Below, one piece after another: positions 46,145 to 57,700 of a DNA stretch of 64,000 nucleotides. Both the position numbers and the translations under genes were made by a program. This stretch comes from Vandiemenella viatica (Eukaryota; Arthropoda; Insecta; Orthoptera; Morabidae). Below the pieces are notes generated by a model. It worked only from the letters and a program-made list of their open reading frames with translations. It was not told where the DNA came from and did no database searches. The stretch spans positions 179,452,494 through 179,516,493 of the forward strand of contig JARYHS010008074.1 in the NCBI GenBank assembly GCA_031002005.1, given 5' to 3'. Every line of letters starts with the position of its first letter. Within the stretch, counting starts at the first letter, position 1.

Positions 46145-47755
46145 TACTTTACTTAAACTTGTGGTAATGTTTCAACACCAATTACATACTCTCTACGTAA
46201 TGTGGTATACCTTCTTGAACTAACGAATGTCAATTAAGACAGTACTTATTTCACGTGCATACATATATTGTTCATATGTTTATTCCCATTTTCGCTTCAC
46301 AAAATCCACATCATTCCACATATTTCGACTAAATTTTGAACATACATCCTCAACAAGTTACGCTCTCTACAAGTAAGCTTGATTCTTCACATCTTCACCG
46401 GATTCTACTGTCTTCAAATATTAGTTGTAATGGTTGCTTATTGTTGAATCGCCGTCTCAATGATTCTGACCAAATTTCGCAAATTTCTCAAAGTAGTGGA
46501 TACCACCGTCCACCCGACAGCTTAATTTTTCAGACCCTTCACAGGATTCCCCAACCTCGTTCTAAAATAACTGTAGTGCTGCTCTGTAACGAAATCATTA
46601 TAGCGAGCAGCGTGCATGCCTACTGAAATTTGTTTATGGAGTGTATCGATAACCTCCATGCAGGTTGTATATTTTTTAATTTTTTTAATGAAATAACTTT
46701 CTTCATAGTAAAATTCCGGTCTGCCCTTCATTTTCGCTACTACTTTTTCAACAGACAGGTGGAGGTTCACAATGATTAAAACAGGCTTGTAATGAGAAAA
46801 TGAAGATCGTATCTCCGCCTGGTATTATGGTGTTTCTTTTTTTTCTCTCTCTCTACCATCTGTTTTCGTACTACTCACAAATATTTCAACATAGCCCATA
46901 AAAAATGACAGAAATCTTATTGTTATGAAAAAATTCTCCAAGGAAAGCATGATATTGTTTGAAATATTTCGTGATTTCATTCATTTCGTGCAAACTTTCT
47001 ATGAGTGTTTAATGATCTGTCCTTTTTTGTTAAATTCTGTTAAAAACCTGGGTTATGTTGTGACCTGGCTGTAATAAACTGCTACAGAGAATACAATATA
47101 AACATCAAATACTTTACTTCCTGCTATAAATTTATCCATTCAACTGTCGAAAAAAAGACATAGCAACATGAAAATTTAAATGAACGTCACATGTATCTCT
47201 GCCTTGCATTATATTTTTTTATCACTGCGCTTCGTATTTCTGTGTAGTTACTGCATAAACAAGCCTTTTAGCCGGCAGCACACTTGCTATGTCTTGCATT
47301 ATAAGTGCAGATGAGAAGATATACAGTTAATTATTTCAAATTTCCTGGTTAGCTACGTAGTGCCAATCTATTCGGTTTCCGTCCAGCCTTGAGGTTCAAC
47401 GCATTTTATTAAAGTGGATTATAGAAAAGTTAAACAAGTCTCATTTTAATTCAAAATCAAAACAGCAAGGGTTGTGCCGTTTACCTATACATTACAATAA
47501 TACCAGTATAAAATGTGGAACGCAAACCAACCTGGAAGTTGGCGCACCATTATCTTGGATGGTGCTAGTAATAGAATAAAATAATTTCTAATAACAGTTT
47601 ATAAGAATTCTTTACTGTAACTATTTTCTACATAACAAAACTGTGTAATATTATTTATGTATAGGAACAGGTAGTCAGAAATAATTGGAAGGACGTTTTT
47701 TTTTTAATGCTGCTAAATGGTACATGAATTTTAATTTATCAAAGCTTTTATAAAG
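46144..47755. other. Unassigned spacer
   Basis: Frames at 46336-46626 (plus) and 46522-46770 (minus) overlap and have no recognised domain. The remainder is AT-rich with short T and CT runs near 46835-46855. Confidence 0.35.
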
Positions 47756-47905
47756 TAGAATAACTTAACTTAACTTAGTCCACAACCCGAAGGTTGGTTG
47801 AATCCTCCCGAAGAAGGCGTACTAAGCCATTGTGTCAGAGGTAGGATGGCCAGTTCCATTCCTCTGGGACCTACAGTTTAAAGTGGAATCCGAACAACGC
47901 AATAA
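47756..47905 (-). mobile_element. SINE-A variant, 3' part only, with (TTAAG)n tail
   Basis: On the minus strand: GTTCGGATTCCACTTTAAAC, TGTAGGTCCCAGAGGAATGG, AATGGCTTAGTACGCC, AACCAACCTTCGGGTTGTGG, ACTAAG and then TTAAG repeats. It shares the alternative tail of the copy at 12657. The tRNA-like head is missing, as in 5'-truncated retroposition. Confidence 0.8.
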
Positions 47906-49651
47906 ATGAGTATAACATTCTTATAATTATGTAATTGAGTGATGGGGAATTTTATTAAAGGTGCACTTACAAATTGTTGCTGTTTTGACCAAGTTATTAG
48001 GTAACAGTAATGATTATTAGCAAGTAATCACGGCGTAGAAAAGCACTCATGACCCGGTTTCCATCAGATAGCCTGGCTCGTCGCAGCCTGTGAAATTCGA
48101 TTATAGTGAATGATTACCTGCGACATTGGTTTAACATTTACGACACTTCCATTGCTGCTGACATGTCTCAGCGAACCTGGATCCCTGCACCCCTTATTTA
48201 CCATGTATGTGCTTGGTTTCCTTTGGACTTAACGCATTTGTTAGTAGACGGTGAAATGGTGACTTCGATATCTTACTGTGTAACCTGCATCGAACCCTCT
48301 CCATTCCCATTAGCAATACACACAAACAAGCGTTACTGAGTGGTGACGGGACCAGTTAAAACTCTGTGGAATCCAAACAGAAATAACCTTCTATTGGTGT
48401 CCGTCTATTTGTAACAAGCCTTTTGTTAGTAAACTAAATAAATTTCGTGTTTCAGATTTGGACATATTGCATGTTTTGTCAATCAAAACGTGAATATCGT
48501 ATTAAAAACTTAACAAAATTATTTTAAGGTTTTTCCAAAAAGAAAGGATGTAATAAATTATTTTCTGTATTGAGCATATATGTTTAGAACTCGTCAAATA
48601 GAGAAGTAAGTTACTTTTTCCAGTTTTTCACTAGGAAATGAAGACGTGAACGACCAGCAAAATTGTGGACGTTGAGCCCTTTTCATTTCTAGATCTATCT
48701 CAAAATCGCTAGTACCAAGCAATTTGTCCCTTCGTCAACCATATTAAAATACCATGGGAGAATGATATAAGGCGCTGGATGGTCGACAAGTAGGCGTTCA
48801 TCCAGCAACATCAGCAGAGGTCAGCACTAGTACAGAAAATTTGTTTCGTCATGTGAAGTGAAGAGTAGAAATGATCTTATATAGACAGCTCAGTGTCTGA
48901 TAGTGGGAAGATATGTTGATATTCACTGCTTTGGTGTGGATTGTTTGTGCAGATTTTAAATTAGAAGAACACTTTAGAACTATTAAGCACTTTTAAAATA
49001 ATTAACATAATTTATTAATTACACAAACAGGTAAGGGACGCTCAAACTATTTCTAGAAACTAAGGACCTGCTTTAGGTATGAAGAAAGTAGCCTAAGTAA
49101 AATCATTAAATTAAAATAATTTTAAAAAATCGATCATACCGTGTGCTTAAACGGTAATTACTATAACACTTTGTAAGTTGTGATCCAGAGAATCATTTTT
49201 TATTACTATTTTGAACATTTTCAGTCTTATTTTATGGAAATTGTGTCAGACGTGATGTGGTATCCTGTATATTGTATATTTACGAATAATCAGCGAATGA
49301 AAGTGGGTGAAGGTTTGGAGAGAGCGGTAACTATCAGAAGCCTAGTAAACAAACAACAAGGGACTACGTTTGGGTACAAAATCGGTTAACAGCACTATAT
49401 AGGCTGCACAGGCGAGATCGCTATCGGAAGCCGGTGCTAACTGCAACAGTTACTGTGGAATGTCCACTGAATCAGTTGGGATAAAACCAAAAAAAATCTG
49501 AGGATGGGCGAAAACCATCTTTGGACGAATTGTTCGTGTGATTCCCTAAGAACTCGGATGAAATGTTGTAATGACTGGCCTGTGAGTGCAGAGTAGTTAT
49601 ATTTTGTACCACCGGAAGGTACAATTTTGCATGTACTCGAGGAATATTCAG
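47906..49651. other. Unassigned spacer
   Basis: Frames 48106-48339 and 49180-49389 are unrecognised. No inverted ends or tRNA-like boxes were found. Confidence 0.35.
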
Positions 49652-49878
49652 CTTTTTTTTTTACTTATGGCCTTAGGGCTCGTCCACACCGAGGTCATTA
49701 GAGGCGGGAAGGGACTAAGGACAAGGAACGAGAAGGAATTAGTCGATGCCATTTTTAACGAAGCATCCCGGCATTCGCCTGACTGACTTGGAGAAACCAT
49801 GAAAACCCAAATCTGGATGCCCAGACGCGGATTTGAACCGGCATCCTCCCGAATGCGAGGCCAGTTAACATTCCAGCA
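49652..49878 (-). mobile_element. SINE-B copy with poly(A) tail
   Basis: Minus-strand reading: GGCCTCGCATTCGGGAGGAT, CCGGTTCAAATCCGCG, CCAGATTTGGGTTTTCATGG, CGAATGCCGGGATGCTTCG, CTTCCCGCCTCTAATGACC, then TAAGTAAAAAAAAAAAGC. The A-box end is truncated. The flanks (AATATTCAGC left, AACATTCCAGC right) could be a worn target duplication. Confidence 0.88.
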
Positions 49879-50163
49879 AGAAGAAAAGTAATGGGGAGCA
49901 GGGAAACGACGCATTCTGGGAGAGAGAAAGAAGACATTATGGGCCATGGAACTGAAGAGCAAGGAGCCAAAAAAATTTTGGGAGACAATCGTGGCGACCA
50001 GCCATGCTTAAACACCTGTAACTTTCTGTTAATTACTAGCCAGTTTTTGAGGCTGCACCTAGAAACCCGCTTTCAGTTAGAGATAGTAATTACACAGTGC
50101 TTCCATAATTGTGAACTTCTCACGACCATGTGGACTGTGTGAAAAGAACAACAGTTAGAGACC

Positions 50164-50387
50164 GAGAATGGTGGTGTAACGGTTAGCGTTCTGGCCTCGC
50201 ATTCGGGAGGACAGCGGTTCGAATCCCCGTCCGGGCATCCAGATTTGGGTTTTCCATGGTATCCCAAATCATTCCAGGAAAATGCCGGGATGCTTCCTTC
50301 AAAAAGGCCATGACCGAATTCCTTCCCATTCCTTGCCCCCCATCCTTTCCCGTCTCTAATGACCTCGCTGTTAAGAAACCTTTAAAA
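50164..50387 (+). mobile_element. SINE-B copy, complete, with perfect target duplication
   Basis: The head GGTGGTGTAACGGTTAGCG (A box) and CGGTTCGAATCCCCGTCC (B box) are both intact, followed by CCAGATTTGGGTTTTCCATG, AATGCCGGGATGCTTCC and CTCTAATGACCTCGCTG. It is flanked by an exact 11-base duplication AGTTAGAGACC at 50153-50163 and 50388-50398. This is the most complete SINE in the window and looks like a relatively recent insertion. Both polymerase III promoter boxes could be functional. Confidence 0.95.
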
Positions 50388-50398
50388 AGTTAGAGACC

Positions 50399-53300
50399 TC
50401 TCGAAGCTTCCAGGAAATTCCATTGACTCCCGAAAACGACCAACAGATTGATTTAGATAGCGAAAATTTTGTGTTAAGAATATACTTTCCGTGCTAACAG
50501 AAATTTGATTCGGTTGGACAATTTGCTAAATCCAGGATCTCCATACAATTGTATTTCCATTGTAATTTTGTGTGTTTCATATACATTCAGTTGGAATTTA
50601 CCTTTTGTTTGCGCTTATTGGATAATGTATCTGTTACAGAAATTTAAGAAGTAAAAGTTAACTCTGTTAATAAATCATGTAAATTAATTATAAAAGGCGC
50701 CCAAAATTCACAACGGTAACGACGCTAACATTAATAACCCAGTGAAGCCAACTTTATAACAAAGTGGTATTAATTCAGTGTCCATACACCATAATGAGCT
50801 AACAATGAATTTTATTGGAGCTGAAAGACGGCATTTGAAGCGCAAGCGACAACCAGACATGGCAAAGTATTCTGATAGGAGGCAAAAACCTGAAATGGCA
50901 TGGTCTTTCGATATCTATCGTTAAAATGGGTCATGCAATGATTTTTGTTCCAAGTCGTCTGACATATGACGTGAGAGATATATGTTAGGCCATTACAGTG
51001 CGGAACTAATTAAGGCAGTCTTGATGCGCTATTGCCCCCTTTTTTTAAGAATGCTTCTGTTCGGCAAGCTGAAAAATTAACTTCTCCATCTCCTCCCAGT
51101 CATAGGTGTTCTAATATCAAGGCTTTTACGGAACAAACTGCTTTATTCCACTCGCTCGGCCGTTAGTCTGAAAGTACCTTTGTCAAGTCACGTTTTCCGT
51201 ATGGCTCCAGGGATATGCTTCATTACCTGTCTCTACGGATACCGGTACTGTATCTGTGCCACCCGTTCATAACGGTCTTGTGATAGAATTTTATTACTAC
51301 CAAACGACGACATTTCCATCTCTTTGTCACATTTCACGTCCCAATTTCTCTTCCAGTAAATGAGACACATACTTCCATACACCGTAGAAACACACGCGAT
51401 TGAACGAGTGAAGAATGTTAACAATTTGTGCTCTGACTCCAACTGTCTGCTAAAATTCATAGCGATACCCTGCTGTCAAGAATTCTTTTTTCCGTAGTTT
51501 TCCGAAATCATTCCCGATAAATACACGATAGTGTACATCATGTTGGTCACGCTAAAGTTCCTGTCTTTTCATTGCCACAATCGTCTCCCAGTTTCATTAA
51601 CATTGACATAAAAAAGAAACATCAGGTACATATCCATCATTTCTTAGGTTTATCTAACAAAGTCGTTACAGCGTACTTTCACTTTTTTAATGGCTAATGC
51701 TTTTAAGCCTCCTGAAATAATAATCTAAAAGCAATTTTTATCACATTCAGTTTCTGTTGACAATTAATGAATTTATTCGTGCGAACTTGTGAGCCACCAA
51801 TTTTCTGGAAAAGGTCAGCCAAATGTGAGCTAACCAATCCGTTAGTGGATGACGGCGTGTTATTTAGACGATAAGGGCCCAGTTCTCCTCTCTCAACACA
51901 TGTAAGCTGTTAGCTCGCATAGTTGTAATTACGATTTTCTGTCATATAACCATCAAACAAATTGAGAGGCATTATAACAATGTCAGAAAATTAAAAGCTC
52001 ACAGTTCTGGTCGAAATACTACTGAATTTAATTAATATCATTCCCTGAAACAACTTTTTAAAATACTTACGTTACATTAAAAAAAGTTTCAAGTACATTT
52101 TAAATACTATTTTTGCTTGAGTACAAAGAGCATAAACACGCGCATACAACCTTCTCCCAGCGGCGCCACACACGCTGCCTCGTGCCCCAGGCGCTCTATC
52201 AGCAATCATTACGTGACCAGCGTCAAAGATTATTACGCTACTTAGATAACAACGCTATGCTATCCCGTTTACTAAAGAAATTGTAGTCTGCCGAAAGCCA
52301 ATAATAATACAAATCAAGTTATAAACATTAAAACAATTATTAAAGATACTTGTAATTAATAAATGCAACATAATTCAATATTAATAATAAAAGCAATAAT
52401 AAATTAATAATAAAAAATGTTTGGTGGTTAGTGATAATGCCACATCTGTCCCCACATAAAGGCATAATTAATAGGATGTTGAAAACATCTAGTTTATCTG
52501 TCGGTATGTTCCTACATATTGTACTACACACAAATCGTTTTTTTCTTAAATAGTCATCAACTGTGAAATCATTGGAAAAATGTTGTCAACTCACTTGCTA
52601 TCTATCATCAAAACAACATTAGCAAAAGTTAATGAAATAACATTGTCCATCTCAGCCTTCAAAGTATTAAGTTATTGTCCTAATGTAATTGGTAAACGCA
52701 CTGTATGAGTGTCCCGCACAGTTTTTGGATTTAATACAAAAAACAATACAAATCCAAAAACAATTATTCGCTGTATACTTGAATTACATCCCTACTATTA
52801 TAGTAAAATCAAAAATAATTCACAATTTCATCCTGGAAGTACAAGTGAAAATCAGTTAATGTACGTAGTACGTGATATTGGACATAGCTGTTCGTGAATA
52901 TGACGCTGGCAGACAATCCGGTGATATGAGCGAGATTTGTTGGTTATCGGCGGATGCACGACGTTTGCCCGCAGGACAATAGCCAGGGAGTGGTCTGCTC
53001 GATGCGATATCATGGCGCGACAGCTGCCTGCATAAGGCGCGCGCCACAGATTTAACGGGATTTCCTCTAAAGAGTGACAGCTGAGCATTGAGTTCAGACC
53101 CCTGGAAAATATTTTATTTTTTTTCTCTCCGCAGTTACGATTTTTATTTCTCATGATTTTTTTCTTTGGTTTGTATCAAAATATAGCCACTGTCAGTGAT
53201 TTGTATTTCAGAAATTTAATATCTGCTTTTTAGTTAACAGACTAGTATACTGATTAAGGTCATGATAGACTGGTAAACAAAGAATCATTCTTACCTCAAC

Positions 53301-53489
53301 ATTTCCTCTGAGCAACAATATGGCTGTCCAGAGTTCCGCAAAACCTATTTCATACCAAACAGTAGTGCTTTGTTCTTAACGGTAAATGTATGCTGTCTAC
53401 TGTTTCAGATATATCAAATCGTTGTATTATATGTTTCAAGTATTCACAAAGTATTATCAGAGCCTAACAAACAAAAATCACTCCATAAA
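50399..53489. other. Long stretch without recognised genes
   Basis: A minus-strand frame at 51233-51460 and frames at 52852-53154 (minus) are unrecognised. GC-richer patches lie at 52140-52260 and 52890-53080; the first contains CAGCAATCATTACGTGACC and could be a small regulatory element. Confidence 0.3.
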
Positions 53490-53690
53490 AGTTGAAAAAA
53501 ATATCTTACGGCTTTAGACCTCGTCGACGTCGGACATGACTTTTTGAATGAAAAATCCCGGCATTCGCCTTGAGTGATTTGGGGAAACCATGGAAAACCC
53601 AAATCTAGAAGGCCGGACCGGGATTCGAACTCTCGTCCTCCCCAATTCAAGGCTGGAAAGTTACCGTTCACCCACCACGCTCCGCAAAAT
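53490..53690 (-). mobile_element. SINE-B copy
   Basis: Minus strand: GCGTGGTGGGTGAACGGTAA, GCCTTGAATTGGGGAGGACG, GAGTTCGAATCCCGGTCC, AGATTTGGGTTTTCCATGG and AATGCCGGGATTTTTCATTC, ending near ACGAGGTCTAAAGCCG. The CTTCCTTCCC segment seen in other copies is shortened. Confidence 0.85.
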
Positions 53691-53949
53691 GAATGAAGTA
53701 CTTGCCTCAGTTACTCAGACAGTACAAATCTGAATACTTAACTAAGCCTCACTTTATAATTATTGTTTAAATGTCAATCACTTTAGTGGTCAAACTAAGA
53801 AAACTGAAATCTTGTAGAAACTTTGGAGCAATTAGCTTAACGACAGATATTTTGTTTTACTTACTGGTGGTGTCAGAACCAGTAGTTCAATGGAACTCAA
53901 CTGAAGTTAGCTTTACGCAGATATTGTAGTCTTGTGATCTTGCCAACAG

Positions 53950-54190
53950 ACCGGTTGTTCGGCTGTTGCATCGAAGACGGGTGCGGGACGCGAGCTGCAT
54001 AGTGCAGGACGGCGCGGGCTGAATTAATTAGTGGGAGTAGGGCGGCGCAACCAGCCCGCTGTAATTTAATCAGCGTCGCGGGATGGCTCTGGCAAACAGG
54101 CTCCCAGCCGCCAGGCAATTGGTCCCGGGGTGCGAGCCGGACAGACGAGACCAGTAATTATATCTCTGACCAACAGCGAGTTTACTATCA
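53950..54190. promoter_or_regulatory. Candidate regulatory island with TAATTA sites
   Basis: A CpG-rich segment (GGGTGCGGGACGCGAGC, GGACGGCGCGGGCTG, CAGCGTCGCGGGATGG) containing two TAATTA homeodomain-type sites at 54025-54030 and 54155-54160. AT-core sites embedded in GC-rich sequence are unusual here and fit a conserved non-coding element. A minus-strand frame crosses it (54118 to 53897) without a recognised domain. Confidence 0.3.
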
Positions 54191-54351
54191 GGGCAACTTT
54201 CCGGCCTCAAGAGTGCCTAGCCTCCAATATTTTGAATGAAGCACAAACGATAATTTGTTTGCAGTAACTGTAGTACAGAGGTTTAATATAGACGTAAGAG
54301 GCAGAGTGAAAATTAAATTACAATCTGTGAGCCAGCTCAGACATAGGAGTA

Positions 54352-54604
54352 GCCAGGGTGGGGCAGGTTGGGGCAGGGGGGGGCGCTTACTTCACTCTGG
54401 TTCCCTCCCTCATGTAGTCGAGCGAAGAATATATGAAAATAGAAATTCTCACTTTTAATACTGAAAACGAAATTTTGTTAAAATTTAGCCAGAATCCTCG
54501 CAGACTAGTGTATAAGTAAGTTATCTGACTTTTAATTGTTTAAGTAAAATAATTTTTAACAAGTAGTTTTACTAAATTTCGCTGTTTTTGTCCCACCCTG
54601 CAGC
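54352..54604. mobile_element. MITE-like element with CAGGGTGGGRCA ends
   Basis: Left end GCCAGGGTGGGGCA and, on the other strand, right end GCTGCAGGGTGGGACA, flanked by TA at 54350-54351 and 54605-54606. The left end continues GGTTGGGGCAGGGGGGGGC, recalling the G-rich ends of the pogo-like element at 45064. No coding capacity in 253 bases. Confidence 0.5.
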
Positions 54605-54644
54605 TAATTTCGGCTTTACCCTTCGACTGAGATGATCTGCTCTA

Positions 54645-54880
54645 ACAATTTTAATGTTAAGGTCTGCATTAGACGAAAACCTAGCCTAACCCGGCAATCC
54701 TACAGGGCACCGAACCACGGAAGCGTTCTAGTGTACTTCACATTACACAGCGAGGGGCGCCAGAGGTGAAGGTCGGGTTAAGTGCCTTTGAAAATCCCCG
54801 TGGAGACAGGGATTCGAACCGGGGACCTTCCGGTCTCCAGTCAGACGTCTTAACCACTGAGCCACCAGACGCTCCGATCT
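54645..54880 (-). mobile_element. SINE-A copy, intact head
   Basis: Minus strand: GCGTCTGGTGGCTCAGTGGT then TAAGACGTCTGACTGG (A box), CCCCGGTTCGAATCCCTG (B box), GGGATTTTCAAAGGCACTTA, ACCCGACCTTCACCTCTGGC, TGTGTAATGTGAAGTACAC and CGCTTCCGTGGTTCGGTGCC. About 15 bases (the ATTCCACGTTAAACTGTAGG part) are deleted before CCCTGTAGGATTGCCGGGTT. Both promoter boxes are excellent. Confidence 0.92.
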
Positions 54881-55234
54881 TGGGGAAGGATATTCAGAGA
54901 GGAAAAATTAAACTTTCCTCCTGATTCTGCAACAAATGGATCTTTCTTTCAATACATTGAGTTGATGTGTTTCGATAAAGCAGTGACTTTTTTCGAGCCG
55001 GTGGATAGAAATTACATTTTGTCCCTTTGAAATAATTGTGTAGTAATTGGATTAAATCTATTATACACGTGATACTTACGTTTATTGACTCAAAAATACT
55101 GATCATCTCAGTAAATAAAAGACGTAGAGATCTTAATAGCTGGAGATAAAGAAATAAGAGCGAGGCCCCAGAAGATGTGAAGCACTACAAATTTTTAGTA
55201 ACAGTAGGTTTTCTATTTAATTTTCCATATGCCA

Positions 55235-55440
55235 TTGGTACTCGTCAACCATAAAGGCATTAGAGGCACGTGGGGATTATGGGAAAGGAAAATGAAGGAA
55301 ATAGTCCAAATAAGAGAATGATTCTGGTATTCACCTGGCGTGATTTCTGGAAACCATGTAAAACCCAAATGACCTAACAGGGAACTCCTCCTGATTTTCA
55401 GACTTGAGCAATCAAACTTAACCGCTCACTTCCTTAGATT
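55235..55440 (-). mobile_element. SINE-B copy, diverged
   Basis: The minus strand shows GGTTAAGTTTGATTGCTC where the head should be, then AGGAGGAGTTCCC, CATTTGGGTTTTACATGG, TTCCAGAAATCACGCCAGG, TGAATACCAGAATCATTC and CCACGTGCCTCTAATGCC. It is clearly family B but the B box is destroyed. Confidence 0.7.
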
Positions 55441-55669
55441 TGAAATATTTGCGTCAATTTTAATTTGTCATTAATGGACGAACCTTCCAAAAACACGAAA
55501 TTGGACATCTACTGCAACACACAATTTTGAATCTGGTGAGAGAACATCGAGGGTCACAGGAAATGCGGACAAAATTAAATCGAATGCAGAATCTGCCAGG
55601 GTCGGAGCAGTCCAGTACTGAGCTCAAGAGCAGTAGTGACCTGGACCCAGTGCACAATGAATTGCACTC

Positions 55670-55895
55670 ATCAGCTTGATGATTAATACGTCTAATTGGA
55701 GAGCGAAAGGCTCCCGGCTCGGATTCCGGTCCCAGCTGCGATTTTCAATGGCTATTCTTCCCGTCTGTCAGTTTGCTGCGTAATTTGAAGCACTCTAAAT
55801 GATTTCATGGTTCGGATTCCACGTTAAACTCTGAGTGCCCTGTACTCCACAGGATGACCAGATTAGGTTTAGGCAAGCTACGATAAAGGTGAAAT
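55670..55895 (+). mobile_element. SINE-A copy
   Basis: A worn A box (GATGATTAATACGTCT) and B-box-like GGCTCGGATTCCGGTCCC are followed by GCTGCGATTTTCAATGGC, TTTGCTGCGTAATTTGAAGC, TTCATGGTTCGGATTCCACG, TTAAACTCTGAGTGCCCTGT and AGGATGACCAGATTAGG. Confidence 0.8.
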
Positions 55896-57360
55896 GTGAA
55901 GCCAATTACATCCCTACTATCAGGTCATAACGACAAGACGAGCGGATTCTACACTCAATTTCCAGGGAAAGGGACATACTTGCTGCCACAGGAGAAGCAG
56001 GTAGCGGTCGGCCCATTATGTAATGTTTTTAATTATAGGGAAGCAAATAGGTGAAGTGATGATTCCTCCTTCTTAACAGCCTCGATGACTAAAGAGAATC
56101 ATCCGCTGAATTCTGTTTTCTGCCAACTGAATCCGTAGACCTGCTCATGTATCAAATGGTTTTACGAACTGCGACTGCAAAGTTATCACATTTCTGATGG
56201 CTCCTGTTGTTGACAAAATGATGCTTCTTGGCAAAAGTGCACAGCTAACGACTTCTTCTTCTCTATATTAAGGCACTTGGTTAGTGTCTACCACATAGAG
56301 TTTAGCCACCCACCTATGTGACTTCTAGAGGTAATGTGAAATGTTCCCTTCAAAGTATTGACTTTAGAATGTTTCGTTCATAAATTTAAAATTACTGAAT
56401 TTTAATGCGATGCCTTCAACATTTTCTTATCACAAAGAAGCGTTTATATAGAAAGATAATGAAGATGTTCCACCATGGCATATTTAATACCTAAATATAG
56501 GAAGGATTGTAAAGTTAAAATGTAATGTGTTTAGCTAAGAAATTATATTCGGCTATTCAGATTTTGTACTTCAGTGAGAGACGCTGCATTTTTGTGCGAA
56601 CAGAGCCAAATCCTGGTCACGATAGTCCAGAATCGTTACGAAATAGGACAACGATGTAAGTGTGGAAGCAGATAAATATGACATGGCAGCAAAAGCAAGA
56701 AGAATTTTGTTAGAAAAAGTTGGGGAAGGTAGCTGAAATCGTTCAAGGAAGTCACAGAACTTATCTAGATCAACGCTTCAGATCGATTAAATAAGTAACT
56801 GTATGTACGAATATTTGTCACGATTCGATTAAATTAATGTGTACAGAAACATAACCATATCCGACGTGTTTAAGACACAATTCTGAGGAAAATATGCAAA
56901 GATAAGAATTGTTACTGTAGCAAATTCTCTAAAATTATCAATTTTGATGGGGATGATAGGGGGCATAGAAATATAAGTCGATTCTAAATCGTAAGAATCA
57001 CTAAGTGTTGTGGTCTAGTGCTAATTAGAAAAAGTTGGTACCAGATTGAAAAATAAACCTGGGTAAATTGAAACAAAAACACACATTGGCATTTAATAAA
57101 CTATAAAACTATAAATATTTAGACAGTCAACTTCAGGTACGATAAGGATAACACGTGAACGGCATTTCAACAATAAAATCATATTCTGAACCAGTTTATA
57201 AACGAGTGTTTCCCATAACCGATCTGCAGCGCTTCTGAGAAATTTAGTACTGGTCTGTAAAACCTTGCAGACAGAAAGGAACATTTAAGCAACACAGCGA
57301 GGAATACTTCTCAATGTAGATGACTGTAGCTTATGGACACAACCTTTCATAGATTCATTA
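55896..57360. other. Unassigned spacer
   Basis: AT-rich without recognised repeats. The only open frame near 60 codons (57093-57284, minus) has no domain. Confidence 0.35.
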
Positions 57361-57700
57361 AATCGCCAATTAGGAAGAGAAGCAAGCGCCCAGTTAGTTT
57401 AATCCTCTGCACGATTGGGTGACTGTAACTAATACACTGGGCAGGCAGAAACGTCCTGATCATCCAGCCACCAAGTTCCTAATTACGACCGTTATTACGA
57501 CCACTTTGTCCGCAGTCTGAAATTACCGATGCCATTTGCCGGAGATCCGCAGGTTCCGTGAATTAATAATAGAAGGTACGCGCACTGCCCCAGCTATCTC
57601 ACGTGCTGGCCAAAGTAAATTATTCCGTAGATCCGTACGCTAATTAGAGGATAGAATCTGTGAGGAACGGCACTAGCGCGTTCCCGTCCACATAAAATTA
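57361..57700. promoter_or_regulatory. Candidate regulatory island with several TAATTA sites
   Basis: No frame runs through it, yet base composition is balanced and repeat features are absent. Homeodomain-type cores occur at 57366 (CAATTAGG), 57480-57485 (TAATTA in CTAATTACG), 57560 (GAATTAATAAT) and 57641-57646 (TAATTA in GCTAATTAGAGG). Such spacing of similar sites is typical of conserved non-coding enhancers, but conservation cannot be judged here. Confidence 0.3.

Noticed and set aside
49586..50015. Several open frames of 66-104 codons on both strands
   Set aside because: They read through the SINE-B copy and its flank. Similar proteins appear wherever this SINE is crossed (for example 36827-37090 and 53444-53671).
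51233..51460. Minus-strand frame of 75 codons considered as a host exon
   Set aside because: No domain, no clear splice sites around it and no supporting context.
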